From: Bacteroidaceae bacterium
GTDB lineage: Bacteria > Bacteroidota > Bacteroidia > Bacteroidales > Bacteroidaceae
Assembly (NCBI GenBank): GCA_017466065.1
Contig: JAFTUV010000047.1
Span: 1 to 18,065, forward strand
Reading direction: 5' to 3'
DNA: 18,065 bases
Part shown: piece by piece, positions 1-6,941 of the stretch
Numbering within the stretch: the stretch's first letter is position 1
How the letters are laid out: every line of letters starts with the position of its first letter
Program-made: the position numbers and the translations under genes
Notes under the pieces: model-generated
Told to the model about the DNA's origin: nothing
Seen by the model: the letters and a program-made list of their open reading frames with translations, nothing else
Databases searched by the model: none

Positions 1-68
1 AAAACGAGGCTCGAACTCGCGACCCCAACCTTGGCAAGGTTGTGCTCTACCAACTGAGCTATTTCCGC
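1..68 (-). tRNA. tRNA-Gly (GCC anticodon), 3' end cut by window edge
   Basis: Read on the minus strand, the gene starts with the acceptor strand GCGGAAA, followed by a D arm (GCTC...GAGC), an anticodon arm with stem CAACC/GGTTG and loop TTGCCAA (anticodon GCC, glycine), a variable loop GGGTC, and a T arm with the TTCGAGC loop. The window ends three bases into the 3' acceptor strand (TTT), so the last CCGC and the discriminator lie outside. Its 5' side is preceded by a duplicated 5' half of the same tRNA and a shared promoter. Confidence 0.95.
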
Positions 69-143
69 AGTTTCTATTTGCAAAAACATTCATTTAATAT
101 AGTACTTCCTTGCCAAGGTTGGATAACCTTTTTATTTTTTTGC

Positions 144-179
144 GGCAAGGTTGTGCTCTACCAACTGAGCTATTTCCGC
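144..179 (-). pseudogene. tRNA-Gly 5'-half copy (acceptor strand to anticodon)
   Basis: These 36 nt are identical to the 5' half of the tRNA-Gly at 1-68: acceptor 5' strand, complete D arm, 5' anticodon stem and loop up to and including GCC. The match stops there and runs into an A-rich tract. No T arm or 3' acceptor follows, so it cannot make a tRNA. Between it and the full gene, positions 108-122 carry 15 nt of the tRNA anticodon arm in inverted orientation. A tandem duplication followed by deletion/inversion through the near-palindromic anticodon arm would explain both pieces. Whether the transcript has a function is unknown. Confidence 0.85.
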
Positions 180-189
180 ATTGCGAGTG

Positions 190-219
190 CAAAGGTAAGC
201 GTTTTTTCTTATCTGCAAA
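190..219 (-). promoter_or_regulatory. Bacteroidota-type promoter for the tRNA-Gly unit
   Basis: On the minus strand TTTG (216-219) lies 18 nt upstream of TACCTTTG (190-197), a full match to the TAnnTTTG -7 consensus. Transcription should start about 5 nt further on, almost exactly at the 5' end of the tRNA half-gene (179), and read on into the complete tRNA-Gly. Confidence 0.75.
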
Positions 220-347
220 AGTTTTTCGGCATTTTTTTTCAAAAATCTTTAAAAGATTACTCTTTTTTATCCAACAATCGTAATTTAGCTCTAAATTACA
301 TCCCAAGCAGCTATTATTTTCCAATATTATGCGTCCATTTTATCACA

Positions 348-393
348 CTTGCACTATCTTTGTCTTAAAGATGCGAAAATAGGCTGCACTCGC
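348..393 (+). repeat. Family A intergenic repeat (TTGCACTATCTTT type), diverged copy
   Basis: The segment starts CTTGCACTATCTTTG and ends AATAGGCTGCACTCGCC, matching the ends of the two 39-nt copies at 17505-17543 and 17626-17664 (opposite orientation) while the middle has diverged. It contains a TATCTTTG -7 element at 355-362. A second partial copy of its start, CACTTGCACTATTTTTG, follows at 426-442. Confidence 0.6.
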
Positions 394-412
394 CGGGAAA
401 CCAGCAAGCAAA

Positions 413-442
413 CTTGCGTTTCGCTCACTTGCACTATTTTTG
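413..442 (+). promoter_or_regulatory. Likely promoter of the flavin reductase gene
   Basis: CTTG at 413-416 is separated by 18 nt from TATTTTTG at 435-442, which matches the TAnnTTTG -7 consensus. This would give a leader of about 35-40 nt before the ATG at 484. A second -7 match (355-362) lies upstream inside the repeat but has no obvious -33 partner. Confidence 0.5.
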
Positions 443-483
443 AAAAGAAAAAACAATACAACAACCATAATATATATAAAATT

Positions 484-1050
484 ATGCGCAAGAATTTTGG
501 AAAGAAAAGCTGGCTCTACCCTATGCCCGTTCTAATCGTAGCCACATATAACGAAGCAGGAGAGCCCAACGCAATGGCAGCCGCTTGGGGCGGAATGTTC
601 ACAGTCAACACAATAGGTGTATGCATAAGCAATCAACACCTCACGACAAAGAATTTCCTTGCCACAAAAGCCTTTACAGTGAGCATTGCCACTGTAGAGC
701 AAATGAAAGCCTGCGACTTTGTCGGCATTGTTTCGGGCAAGGACGAACCCGATAAATTTACAAAAGCAGGGTTCCACGCCTCACCATCGAAATATGTCAA
801 TGCCCCCACAATCAAAGAGTTACCTATGACTCTCGAATGTAAGGTCGTGAAGTATGACGAGGAGAGCAACCACCTTGTCGGACGAATTGTAAATGTAAGT
901 GCCGACGAGAGCATTCTCACCGATGGCAAAATAGACGTACGCAAACTGCGTCCCATAACCTACGACCCCATCAACCACCACTACATTGAGCTTGGGAATA
1001 TTGTCGGCAATGCATTTTCCGATGGAAAGAAACTAATAGAGGGAGAATAA
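484..1050 (+). CDS. Flavin reductase family protein (flavoredoxin-like)
   Basis: This 188-residue protein looks like a member of the FMN-binding split-barrel flavin reductase/flavoredoxin family, cytoplasmic proteins that bind FMN and pass electrons between NAD(P)H or other donors and acceptors; the partner is not evident here. Family-like stretches are PMPVLIVATYNEAGEPNAM near residues 12-30, the small-residue run AAAWGG after it, TVNTIGVCIS, and SIATVEQMKACDFVGIVSG in the middle, a region typical of the flavin-binding half. The reading frame is open upstream to 349, but the ATG at 484 was chosen because conserved sequence begins there and the upstream part encodes repeat and promoter DNA. 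It converges on nspC with a shared terminator. Confidence 0.88.
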   Translation: MRKNFGKKSWLYPMPVLIVATYNEAGEPNAMAAAWGGMFTVNTIGVCISNQHLTTKNFLATKAFTVSIATVEQMKACDFVGIVSGKDEPDKFTKAGFHASPSKYVNAPTIKELPMTLECKVVKYDEESNHLVGRIVNVSADESILTDGKIDVRKLRPITYDPINHHYIELGNIVGNAFSDGKKLIEGE

Positions 1051-1070
1051 TCACACATTAGCCCACATAC

Positions 1071-1101
1071 AAAAAAGACCACCTTCACGGTGGTCTTTTT
1101 T
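1071..1101. terminator. Bidirectional terminator between flavin reductase gene and nspC
   Basis: GACCACC (1077-1083) pairs with GGTGGTC (1089-1095) around a 5-nt loop. Six A on the left and six T on the right extend the stem and supply a U-tract in either direction. It lies between two convergent stop codons. Confidence 0.9.
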
Positions 1102-1128
1102 GTATATACACGAAAGGAAACAGCTATT

Positions 1129-2298
1129 TCAGCACATTCTGTCACGATAATCCTCATAAGCAAACACCCGCAACATCTGCAATTCCCCACACTCGCGCAG
1201 GAAAGCTATCGAGGGATGCGAAATTCCATTAAACATATTGGTTTTCACGGTAGTATAGTGTATCATATCATCGAACACCACCCTATCGCCAACCTTTAAA
1301 GGCCGGGGGAAACGCCAACTGCCCATATAATCGCCACTCAAACAGCTGTTACCTCCCAAGCGATATATATTCTCACTCAAAGGCGCGCCCTTCACAGCAT
1401 CGGCCTCCAACGACTCTGCACCCAACACCCGAGGCTGATAGGGCATTTCAAGACAATCGGGCATATGACAGGTGAAACTGACATCAAGTATCGCAGTGCG
1501 AATTCCACGGCTCTCAACCACATCGACCACCGACGACACAAGCGTACCCGTCTGCCAAGCAAACGCCGAGCCGGGCTCCAATATTATATGCAGATTAGGG
1601 TAACGTTTATGCAACCCCTGCAACAACGAAACAAGATGCTCAACATCATACCCCGCGCGTGTCATCAAATGTCCACCACCCAAATTCAACCATTTTACCG
1701 AAGGAAGCCAGCGGCCGAACTTCTCTTCAATATGCTCCAAAGTATGTTCAAGGGCATAGGAATCCGACTCACAGTGGCAGTGGCAATGGAAGCCCTCAAT
1801 ACCTTCGGGCAGTTCCAAAGGCAATAAATCGGCTGTAACCCCGAAACGACTGCCCGGAGCGCAAGGATTATAAAGCTCTGTTTCAATCTCGGAATATTCG
1901 GGATTTATTCTTATACCACACGAAATTTTATGCCCGGCCTCCTTTGTACGATTATAGAAACGTTCATACTGCGAGAGCGAATTGAACGAAATATGGCTGC
2001 TGCAACGCATTATCTCGGCAAACTCCGCGTCGGTGTATGCCGGCGAAAAAGCGTGCACAAGGCTGCCAAACTCCTCGAACCCCAAGCGAGCCTCATTCAC
2101 CGAGCTTGCCGTTACCGAGCCTATATACTCACGAAAAACAGGAAAAATTTTCCACAGCGCAAAAGCCTTGAAGGCCAATATTATTTCAACATCAGCCTCT
2201 TTTGCCACACGGGCTATGAGCGCGAGATTGCGGCGCAACAGCCCTTCCTCCATCACATAGCAGGGCGATGGCACCCTGTTTAAAATATCCTTATCCAT
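1129..2298 (-). CDS. nspC: Carboxynorspermidine/carboxyspermidine decarboxylase
   Basis: A 389-residue fold-III PLP-dependent decarboxylase that makes norspermidine or spermidine from the carboxylated precursor, the last step of the alternative polyamine pathway common in Bacteroidota. The PLP lysine is K44 in ILAFKAFALW; further marks are the His-rich FHCHCHCESD, the phosphate-binding LNLGGGH, EPGSAFAWQTG, and the C-terminal DVSFTCHMPDCLEMPY that supplies active-site residues from the partner subunit. Length fits the family. The frame is open to 2355, but MDKDILNRVPSPCYV at 2298 matches the usual N-terminus and starts 4 nt after the helicase stop, implying translational coupling. The usual partner, carboxynorspermidine dehydrogenase, is not in this window. 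Confidence 0.93.
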   Translation of the reverse strand: MDKDILNRVPSPCYVMEEGLLRRNLALIARVAKEADVEIILAFKAFALWKIFPVFREYIGSVTASSVNEARLGFEEFGSLVHAFSPAYTDAEFAEIMRCSSHISFNSLSQYERFYNRTKEAGHKISCGIRINPEYSEIETELYNPCAPGSRFGVTADLLPLELPEGIEGFHCHCHCESDSYALEHTLEHIEEKFGRWLPSVKWLNLGGGHLMTRAGYDVEHLVSLLQGLHKRYPNLHIILEPGSAFAWQTGTLVSSVVDVVESRGIRTAILDVSFTCHMPDCLEMPYQPRVLGAESLEADAVKGAPLSENIYRLGGNSCLSGDYMGSWRFPRPLKVGDRVVFDDMIHYTTVKTNMFNGISHPSIAFLRECGELQMLRVFAYEDYRDRMC

Positions 2299-2302
2299 TA
2301 TC

Positions 2303-4660
2303 TTATACAATTTCCAATTTTGCAAATTTAAGCAACAATGTCTTTTCTCCGGCATTTTTGAACCTTATGACAGCCTTTGCATTCTCGCCTACACCCTCCG
2401 ACGACAACACTTCACCAATGCCGAACCTTGAATGTCGCACAATGGTTCCCGGCAAAAGAGAAGCACCCGCGTCTCCCAAGGGCGGATAACCGCGAGTAAC
2501 CTCGGCCACACGGCGCAAATTGGGTTTCTTATTGAACGCCGATACATTGATGGTGCGTTGCGGTGTATGCCTCTCAACACCGCTGCGCGGGGTTGCCGCA
2601 CCCGGCTGCCGCTCCCTTGCGCCCGTGAATGTAGCACTGCGCGAATTTGTGCCGGAGAACATTCCGCCACTCTGACGCGAAGCAGCCTGTGCCGCACCGC
2701 CCGATAAATAGCGTGCATCAATCTCCTTTATGAAGCGACTCGGTTCGTGATACTCGGTACTGCCATAATGGAAGCGTGTTTTTGAGTAGGACAATATGCA
2801 ATAATCCTTTGCACGGGTAATCGCAACATAGAAAAGACGACGCTCCTCCTCCAACTCCCGCAGTGAAGTCTGTGCACATTGGTTAGGGAAAAGTTCCTCT
2901 TCGAGCCCCACTATAAACACCGTGCTGAATTCCAACCCTTTGGCCGAATGAACGGTCATAAGGGTAATATGATTATCATCATCTTCACCATTCACATCTT
3001 GGTCGGAGAGCAGTGAAACCTCGGCCAGAAAATCGGGCAGATGATTATAGGTGTTACCCTCTTCGAGGCGCATATCCACAAACTCCTTCACAGCATCCAT
3101 CAACTCCTCGGCATTCTCCTGACGAGCCTTTCCTTCGACACTGTTGTCACGGAAAATATCGCCCCAAACACCACTCTCGCGCACCACAATCTGCGCAAGT
3201 TCAATAGCAGTCTTGTCGGCAACATCGGCCGTAAAGGACTCTATGAGCCCCACAAACCCCTGCAATTTCGCAAGCGTGCCCTTGTTTACGTCGAGAGCAT
3301 AGGTGAGTGGCTCTTTAAGAACATCCCACACACTCACTCCGCCGGCCACAGCCACGCCGCGCACCTTCTGCATAGTAGTGTCGCCGATGCCTCGTGCAGG
3401 GTAATTTATTATGCGTTTAAGAGCTTCCTCATCGTGATTATTGCAAATGAGGCGGAAATATGCGATTATATCCTTAATCTCCTTACGTTGGTAGAACGAG
3501 AGGCCGCCATAAATGCGATAGGGAAAGGAGCGTTTGCGAAAAGCCTCTTCGAATATACGCGACTGGGCATTTGTGCGGTAGAGCACGGCAATATCGCTGA
3601 ATTGCAGACCGGCACGACGGCGCAGCTCCGCAACCTTGTTGGCAACAATCTCGCCCTCCTCAAAATCGGAGTAGGCCGAGCACAGCTGCAAAGGCTCACC
3701 GGCTGCCCGTTCCGAATAGACACTCTTCTCTATCTGGTTGGCATTCTTCTTTATAAGGCTGTTGGCCGCACCAACAATCATCTTCGTGGAACGGTAATTC
3801 TGTTCCAATTTGAAAATTCTGGCATTCCCGTACCGGCGCGTGAAGCCCAGAATGTTACCTATATTTGCGCCACGGAAGGCATAAATACTCTGCGCATCGT
3901 CACCGACCACGCACACTGCCTGACGCTCCTTTGTCAACTGCCACACAATTGCCGCCTGCAACCGGTTCGTATCCTGATACTCATCGACAAGCAGATAGCG
4001 GAACTTCTGAACATACTTCTCGCGCACCTCGGGGAACTCCTCGAAAAGACGATAAGTGTTCAACAACAGGTCGTCAAAATCCATAGCATTAGCCTGTCGG
4101 CAACGCTCACAATAGACCTTATATATTTGATGTGTGGAGGGAATGCGTGCACGTTGGTCGTCGCCAACAAGCCCCGCATCGCAAGAATAGTCACGCGGAG
4201 AAATAAGGCTGCTCTTTGCTCCCGAAATGCGCTCACCCACCGCAGCCGGCTTATAGAGTTTATCGTCGAGCTGCATCTCCTTTATAATACTCTTTATGAG
4301 GCTGCGCGAATCGGCTTGGTCATATATTGTAAAATTAGCTTCATAACCCAAGCGGTGAGCCTCCTTGCGCAGAATTTTTGAAAACACAGAGTGGAACGTA
4401 CCCATCCATATTGCCGAAGCATCAACCTTGCCCACACTCATAGCAATGCGCTCTTTCATCTCCTTTGCAGCCTTATTGGTGAAGGTGAGGGCAAGAATAG
4501 ACCACGGCTCATAGCCCATCTGCAACAGATAAGCTATTTTATATGTAAGCACCCTTGTCTTGCCCGAGCCAGCTCCGGCAATAACCAACGAAGGGCCGTC
4601 GCAATAGGTAACAGCCTCCAACTGCGCCGCGTTAAGTTCCGCCTCAAAATTAATTCCCAT
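2303..4660 (-). CDS. pcrA: ATP-dependent 3'-5' DNA helicase, UvrD/PcrA type
   Basis: A 785-residue superfamily 1A helicase that unwinds DNA in repair and removes replication roadblocks. All motifs are present in order: Walker A AGAGSGKT (28-35), motif Ia LALTFTNKAAKEM, GTFHS, Walker B LLVDEYQDTN, motif III VVGDDAQSIYAFRGA, motif IV EQNYRST, motif V MTVHSAKGLEF and motif VI RRLFYVAITRAK. A basic, low-complexity linker is followed by a C-terminal Tudor-like segment (GTIVRHSRFGIGEV...) typical of PcrA/UvrD and thought to contact RNA polymerase. The start is the only sensible ATG near the conserved LNAAQLEAV. It is the first gene of a pair with nspC. Paralogues in this family make UvrD versus PcrA naming arbitrary. 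Confidence 0.95.
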   Translation of the reverse strand: MGINFEAELNAAQLEAVTYCDGPSLVIAGAGSGKTRVLTYKIAYLLQMGYEPWSILALTFTNKAAKEMKERIAMSVGKVDASAIWMGTFHSVFSKILRKEAHRLGYEANFTIYDQADSRSLIKSIIKEMQLDDKLYKPAAVGERISGAKSSLISPRDYSCDAGLVGDDQRARIPSTHQIYKVYCERCRQANAMDFDDLLLNTYRLFEEFPEVREKYVQKFRYLLVDEYQDTNRLQAAIVWQLTKERQAVCVVGDDAQSIYAFRGANIGNILGFTRRYGNARIFKLEQNYRSTKMIVGAANSLIKKNANQIEKSVYSERAAGEPLQLCSAYSDFEEGEIVANKVAELRRRAGLQFSDIAVLYRTNAQSRIFEEAFRKRSFPYRIYGGLSFYQRKEIKDIIAYFRLICNNHDEEALKRIINYPARGIGDTTMQKVRGVAVAGGVSVWDVLKEPLTYALDVNKGTLAKLQGFVGLIESFTADVADKTAIELAQIVVRESGVWGDIFRDNSVEGKARQENAEELMDAVKEFVDMRLEEGNTYNHLPDFLAEVSLLSDQDVNGEDDDNHITLMTVHSAKGLEFSTVFIVGLEEELFPNQCAQTSLRELEEERRLFYVAITRAKDYCILSYSKTRFHYGSTEYHEPSRFIKEIDARYLSGGAAQAASRQSGGMFSGTNSRSATFTGARERQPGAATPRSGVERHTPQRTINVSAFNKKPNLRRVAEVTRGYPPLGDAGASLLPGTIVRHSRFGIGEVLSSEGVGENAKAVIRFKNAGEKTLLLKFAKLEIV

Positions 4661-4707
4661 CGACCTTATTTAAGGTGAGTCCGATATAACATTTGTGTAG
4701 GAAATTT

Positions 4708-4834
4708 GCGTATTTGTCATCTCGAACGTACGTGAGAGATCTCATATTTCGCATTTTTTTGAGATTTCTCGTCGCTTCGCTCCATCGAAATGACAGATTC
4801 ATTGTTTGCGTGGCTTATATCGAACTCACGTTAT
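4708..4834. repeat. Family B intergenic repeat, short copy
   Basis: Terminal inverted arms TGTCATCTCGA (4715-4725) and TCGAAATGACA (4785-4795) differ at one base pair; inside them GAGATCTCA-like and TGAGATTTCTC segments form a second inverted pair. The flank GGCTTATATCGAACTCACGTTAT is shared with the copy at 14413-14665. It sits between the divergent helicase and SOD genes. There is no transposase, so it is a MITE-like or REP-like element. The remaining bases of the 4661-4951 spacer are AT-rich, without a promoter I can place confidently. Confidence 0.75.
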
Positions 4835-4951
4835 TTATATTCAAAAATAAAAAACTGCAAACAGCGCGAAGATACGAAAAAAACAGACACCACCGAACAT
4901 AAAAAGCAAAGCATTGTTTATTTGAATAAAGAAATAAATTATACACCCATT

Positions 4952-5569
4952 ATGAGTACAATTGTAAAAAGCATTGCAACAGGCTTTCAAATGCCACCCC
5001 TTCTCTACCCCGCAAGTGCCCTCGCACCCGCAATAAGCCAAACAACCATTGAGTACCACTATGGCAAACATCTGCAAACCTATATCGACAAGCTGAACGA
5101 ACTGATTGCAGGCAACGACTTTGAATCTATGACACTGCGCGAGATTGTGGAGCAATCGCCCGACGGCCCATTGGCCAACAATGCCGGGCAAGTGCTCAAC
5201 CACTCACTCTATTTTGAGCAATTCACCCCCGCAGCACCGGGCAACAACCGCCCGAATGGGCTATTGCACAACTCCATCCGGTTCGACTTTGGCAACTTCG
5301 ACACATTGAAAAAGAAGATGGAAGAAGCCGCAAGCAAACTGTTCGGTTCAGGCTGGGTGTGGCTTGCACAGGACGAGACAGGGAAATTAAACATACTCTC
5401 GTGTCCCAATGGCGACAGCCCCATACGCCACAATATGACACCGCTCTACGGAATAGATGTTTGGGAGCACGCCTACTACCTCGACTATCAGAACCGTCGC
5501 GCCGAGCACATCAAACAATTATGGAGCATAGTCGATTGGGAAATGGTAGAAAGCCGTATGAATATGTAA
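4952..5569 (+). CDS. sodB: Superoxide dismutase, Fe/Mn family
   Basis: A 205-residue cytoplasmic enzyme converting superoxide to oxygen and hydrogen peroxide. The four metal ligands are in place: H36 (EYHYGKH), H84 (QVLNHSLYF), D169 and H173 (IDVWEHAYYLDY). The gateway tyrosine is Y44 and the outer-sphere glutamine position (Q80) is of the Fe-type layout. Gly167, two residues before the aspartate ligand, corresponds to the glycine reported to make Porphyromonas gingivalis SOD active with either Fe or Mn, so a cambialistic enzyme is likely (inference). The ATG at 4952 gives a short N-terminal extension before the conserved MPPLLYP; the longer open frame from 4790 runs through repeat DNA and was rejected. 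Confidence 0.95.
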   Translation: MSTIVKSIATGFQMPPLLYPASALAPAISQTTIEYHYGKHLQTYIDKLNELIAGNDFESMTLREIVEQSPDGPLANNAGQVLNHSLYFEQFTPAAPGNNRPNGLLHNSIRFDFGNFDTLKKKMEEAASKLFGSGWVWLAQDETGKLNILSCPNGDSPIRHNMTPLYGIDVWEHAYYLDYQNRRAEHIKQLWSIVDWEMVESRMNM

Positions 5570-5609
5570 ACGACCAAGGAGGCTGCCGTGGCAGCCTCCT
5601 TGGTCGTTT
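5568..5609. terminator. Bidirectional terminator between sodB and the exonuclease-fold gene
   Basis: A perfect 17-bp stem (5571-5587 with 5590-5606), extended by AAA/TTT to 20 bp, with a nominal 2-nt loop. It begins inside the sodB stop codon and lies 14 nt from the stop of the convergent minus-strand gene. Confidence 0.88.
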
Positions 5610-5623
5610 CTGCATATAAAAAA

Positions 5624-6667
5624 CTACTGCTTAATCTCCTTTACAAGATAAATTATCACAGGCAGGTGGTCGCTGTAACCATTGAGCCACACGCCACCGG
5701 CGTGAGTGCGTTTGGGAGAACCCTTATACTTTCCATCGGTCTGAAACATATAGTTACGCGAAAAAATCTCGGGCTTATAATATTTCAACGTAGTTCTATC
5801 CTTCCCCACAAGATTGGCCGTAAACACCACTTGGTCAAAGAGATTCCAATTACCTTTATATTTCAACGTTCCTACGCCATCCTCCCGCAAAATCTTCCAC
5901 CAAGGGTTATACAAGTCCGCCGGCTCCTTCAACTCCTTACGGTCGCGCACGGCACCCAGACAGGTTTTCATACTCTTGTCATCGGGGTCGTCGTTCATAT
6001 CACCCATAATAATAACCTTTGCTTGGGAATTTTCTCTCATAATAGAATCCTTCAAGGCACGCACCTGCACACCCGCACGTTCACGAGCCGGTGATTTTGC
6101 ATAGCGCGAAGGCCAGTGATTCACAATTATATGAACGTGCTCACCGCTCATCATTCCGCTCACAATCAAGAAGCCGCGAGTGCGATATTCATCACTCCCG
6201 TTCTCCAAGAGATAAGGAGCAAGTTTATAGGCATAAGGCTGATAGAGTGCAGGATTATAAAGCAGAGCACAATCCACTCCGCGAGCATCGGGGCCCTCAA
6301 CGTGAATAAACCTCCAACCACGGGAAGCAAGTGCCTCCGACTCCACCAAGGCCTGCATCACCCTACTGTTCTCAATCTCCGAAACGCCAACAGCCGCCAT
6401 ACCCATCGGCAACATATCGGTAGCCATTTCGGCAAGCACCTCCGACATATTCTTCACCTTGTTGACATATTTCATAGTACCCCATTTATTGGTACCGTCG
6501 GGCAGGAACTCAAAATCATTCTTGCCCTCATCGTGAATTGTATCGAAAAGATTTTCAAGATTGTAAAAACCAACACCATACAATTCAAAGCGTTTCTGCT
6601 GTGCCAAACATTGCGACACAAAAGCCACACAGCACAACAACGCAATAACACTGACAACTCTTTTCAT
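5624..6667 (-). CDS. Exported endonuclease/exonuclease/phosphatase family protein
   Basis: A 347-residue protein of the DNase I-like metal-dependent phosphoesterase fold, which includes nucleases and lipid or sugar phosphatases. Marks are FYNLENLFD (34-42), the metal-binding glutamate in VSEIEN (E97), the catalytic histidine in IVNHWPSR, IMGDMNDDP, and the terminal GYSDHLPVII with the SDH signature. Residues 1-22 form a Sec signal peptide with a likely cut after CLA; C20 is not in a good lipobox, so a soluble periplasmic or secreted enzyme is favoured. The substrate is unknown. It is divergent from the TonB-receptor operon, with 274 bp between the starts, which suggests but does not prove a joint role in degrading and importing a phosphodiester ligand. 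Confidence 0.88.
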   Translation of the reverse strand: MKRVVSVIALLCCVAFVSQCLAQQKRFELYGVGFYNLENLFDTIHDEGKNDFEFLPDGTNKWGTMKYVNKVKNMSEVLAEMATDMLPMGMAAVGVSEIENSRVMQALVESEALASRGWRFIHVEGPDARGVDCALLYNPALYQPYAYKLAPYLLENGSDEYRTRGFLIVSGMMSGEHVHIIVNHWPSRYAKSPARERAGVQVRALKDSIMRENSQAKVIIMGDMNDDPDDKSMKTCLGAVRDRKELKEPADLYNPWWKILREDGVGTLKYKGNWNLFDQVVFTANLVGKDRTTLKYYKPEIFSRNYMFQTDGKYKGSPKRTHAGGVWLNGYSDHLPVIIYLVKEIKQ

Positions 6668-6816
6668 AATAACAAATCTTCATTTATCCGCGGCAATGAA
6701 CATTCCGCAACTTGCCCGTAAAAGTAACACAAATTATTCACATTATCGACAAACGGAGCATAAATTTTAGGCACAAGCAATATTAACATATATGCACAGA
6801 AAAAAAGAAGCGTTTT

Positions 6817-6881
6817 ATTTTATTAAATAAAATTATTTTATAAACTTTGCGCTTATGTGTGGGAACGTATGCCAGCCCACA
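6817..6881 (+). promoter_or_regulatory. Probable promoter/leader region of the TonB operon
   Basis: An AT-rich inverted repeat ATTTTATT-A-AATAAAAT (6817-6833) precedes AAACTTTG (6842-6849), seven of eight bases of the TAnnTTTG -7 element. Downstream, TGTGGG (6858-6863) pairs with CCCACA (6876-6881), giving a leader hairpin about 60 nt before the ATG at 6942. The -33 element is unclear. The remainder of the 6668-6941 spacer shows nothing else I can name. Confidence 0.4.
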
Positions 6882-6941
6882 AACATTAAAGAACACATAA
6901 ACAGCAATAAAAGTTTAAATAATTTAATATATTACAACAAG

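Noticed and set aside
3041..4381. 446-codon open frame on the + strand
   Set aside because: It lies fully antisense to the PcrA helicase, whose motifs are all intact; the translation has no recognisable domain.
4662..4676. ACCTTATTTAAGGT inverted repeat next to the helicase start codon as an operator
   Set aside because: Short (6-bp arms), AT-rich and unique in the window; too little to support a regulatory site.
6601..6667. Lipoprotein signal on the exonuclease-fold protein
   Set aside because: C20 is preceded by Ser-Gln, not a lipobox; a signal peptidase I site after CLA fits better.
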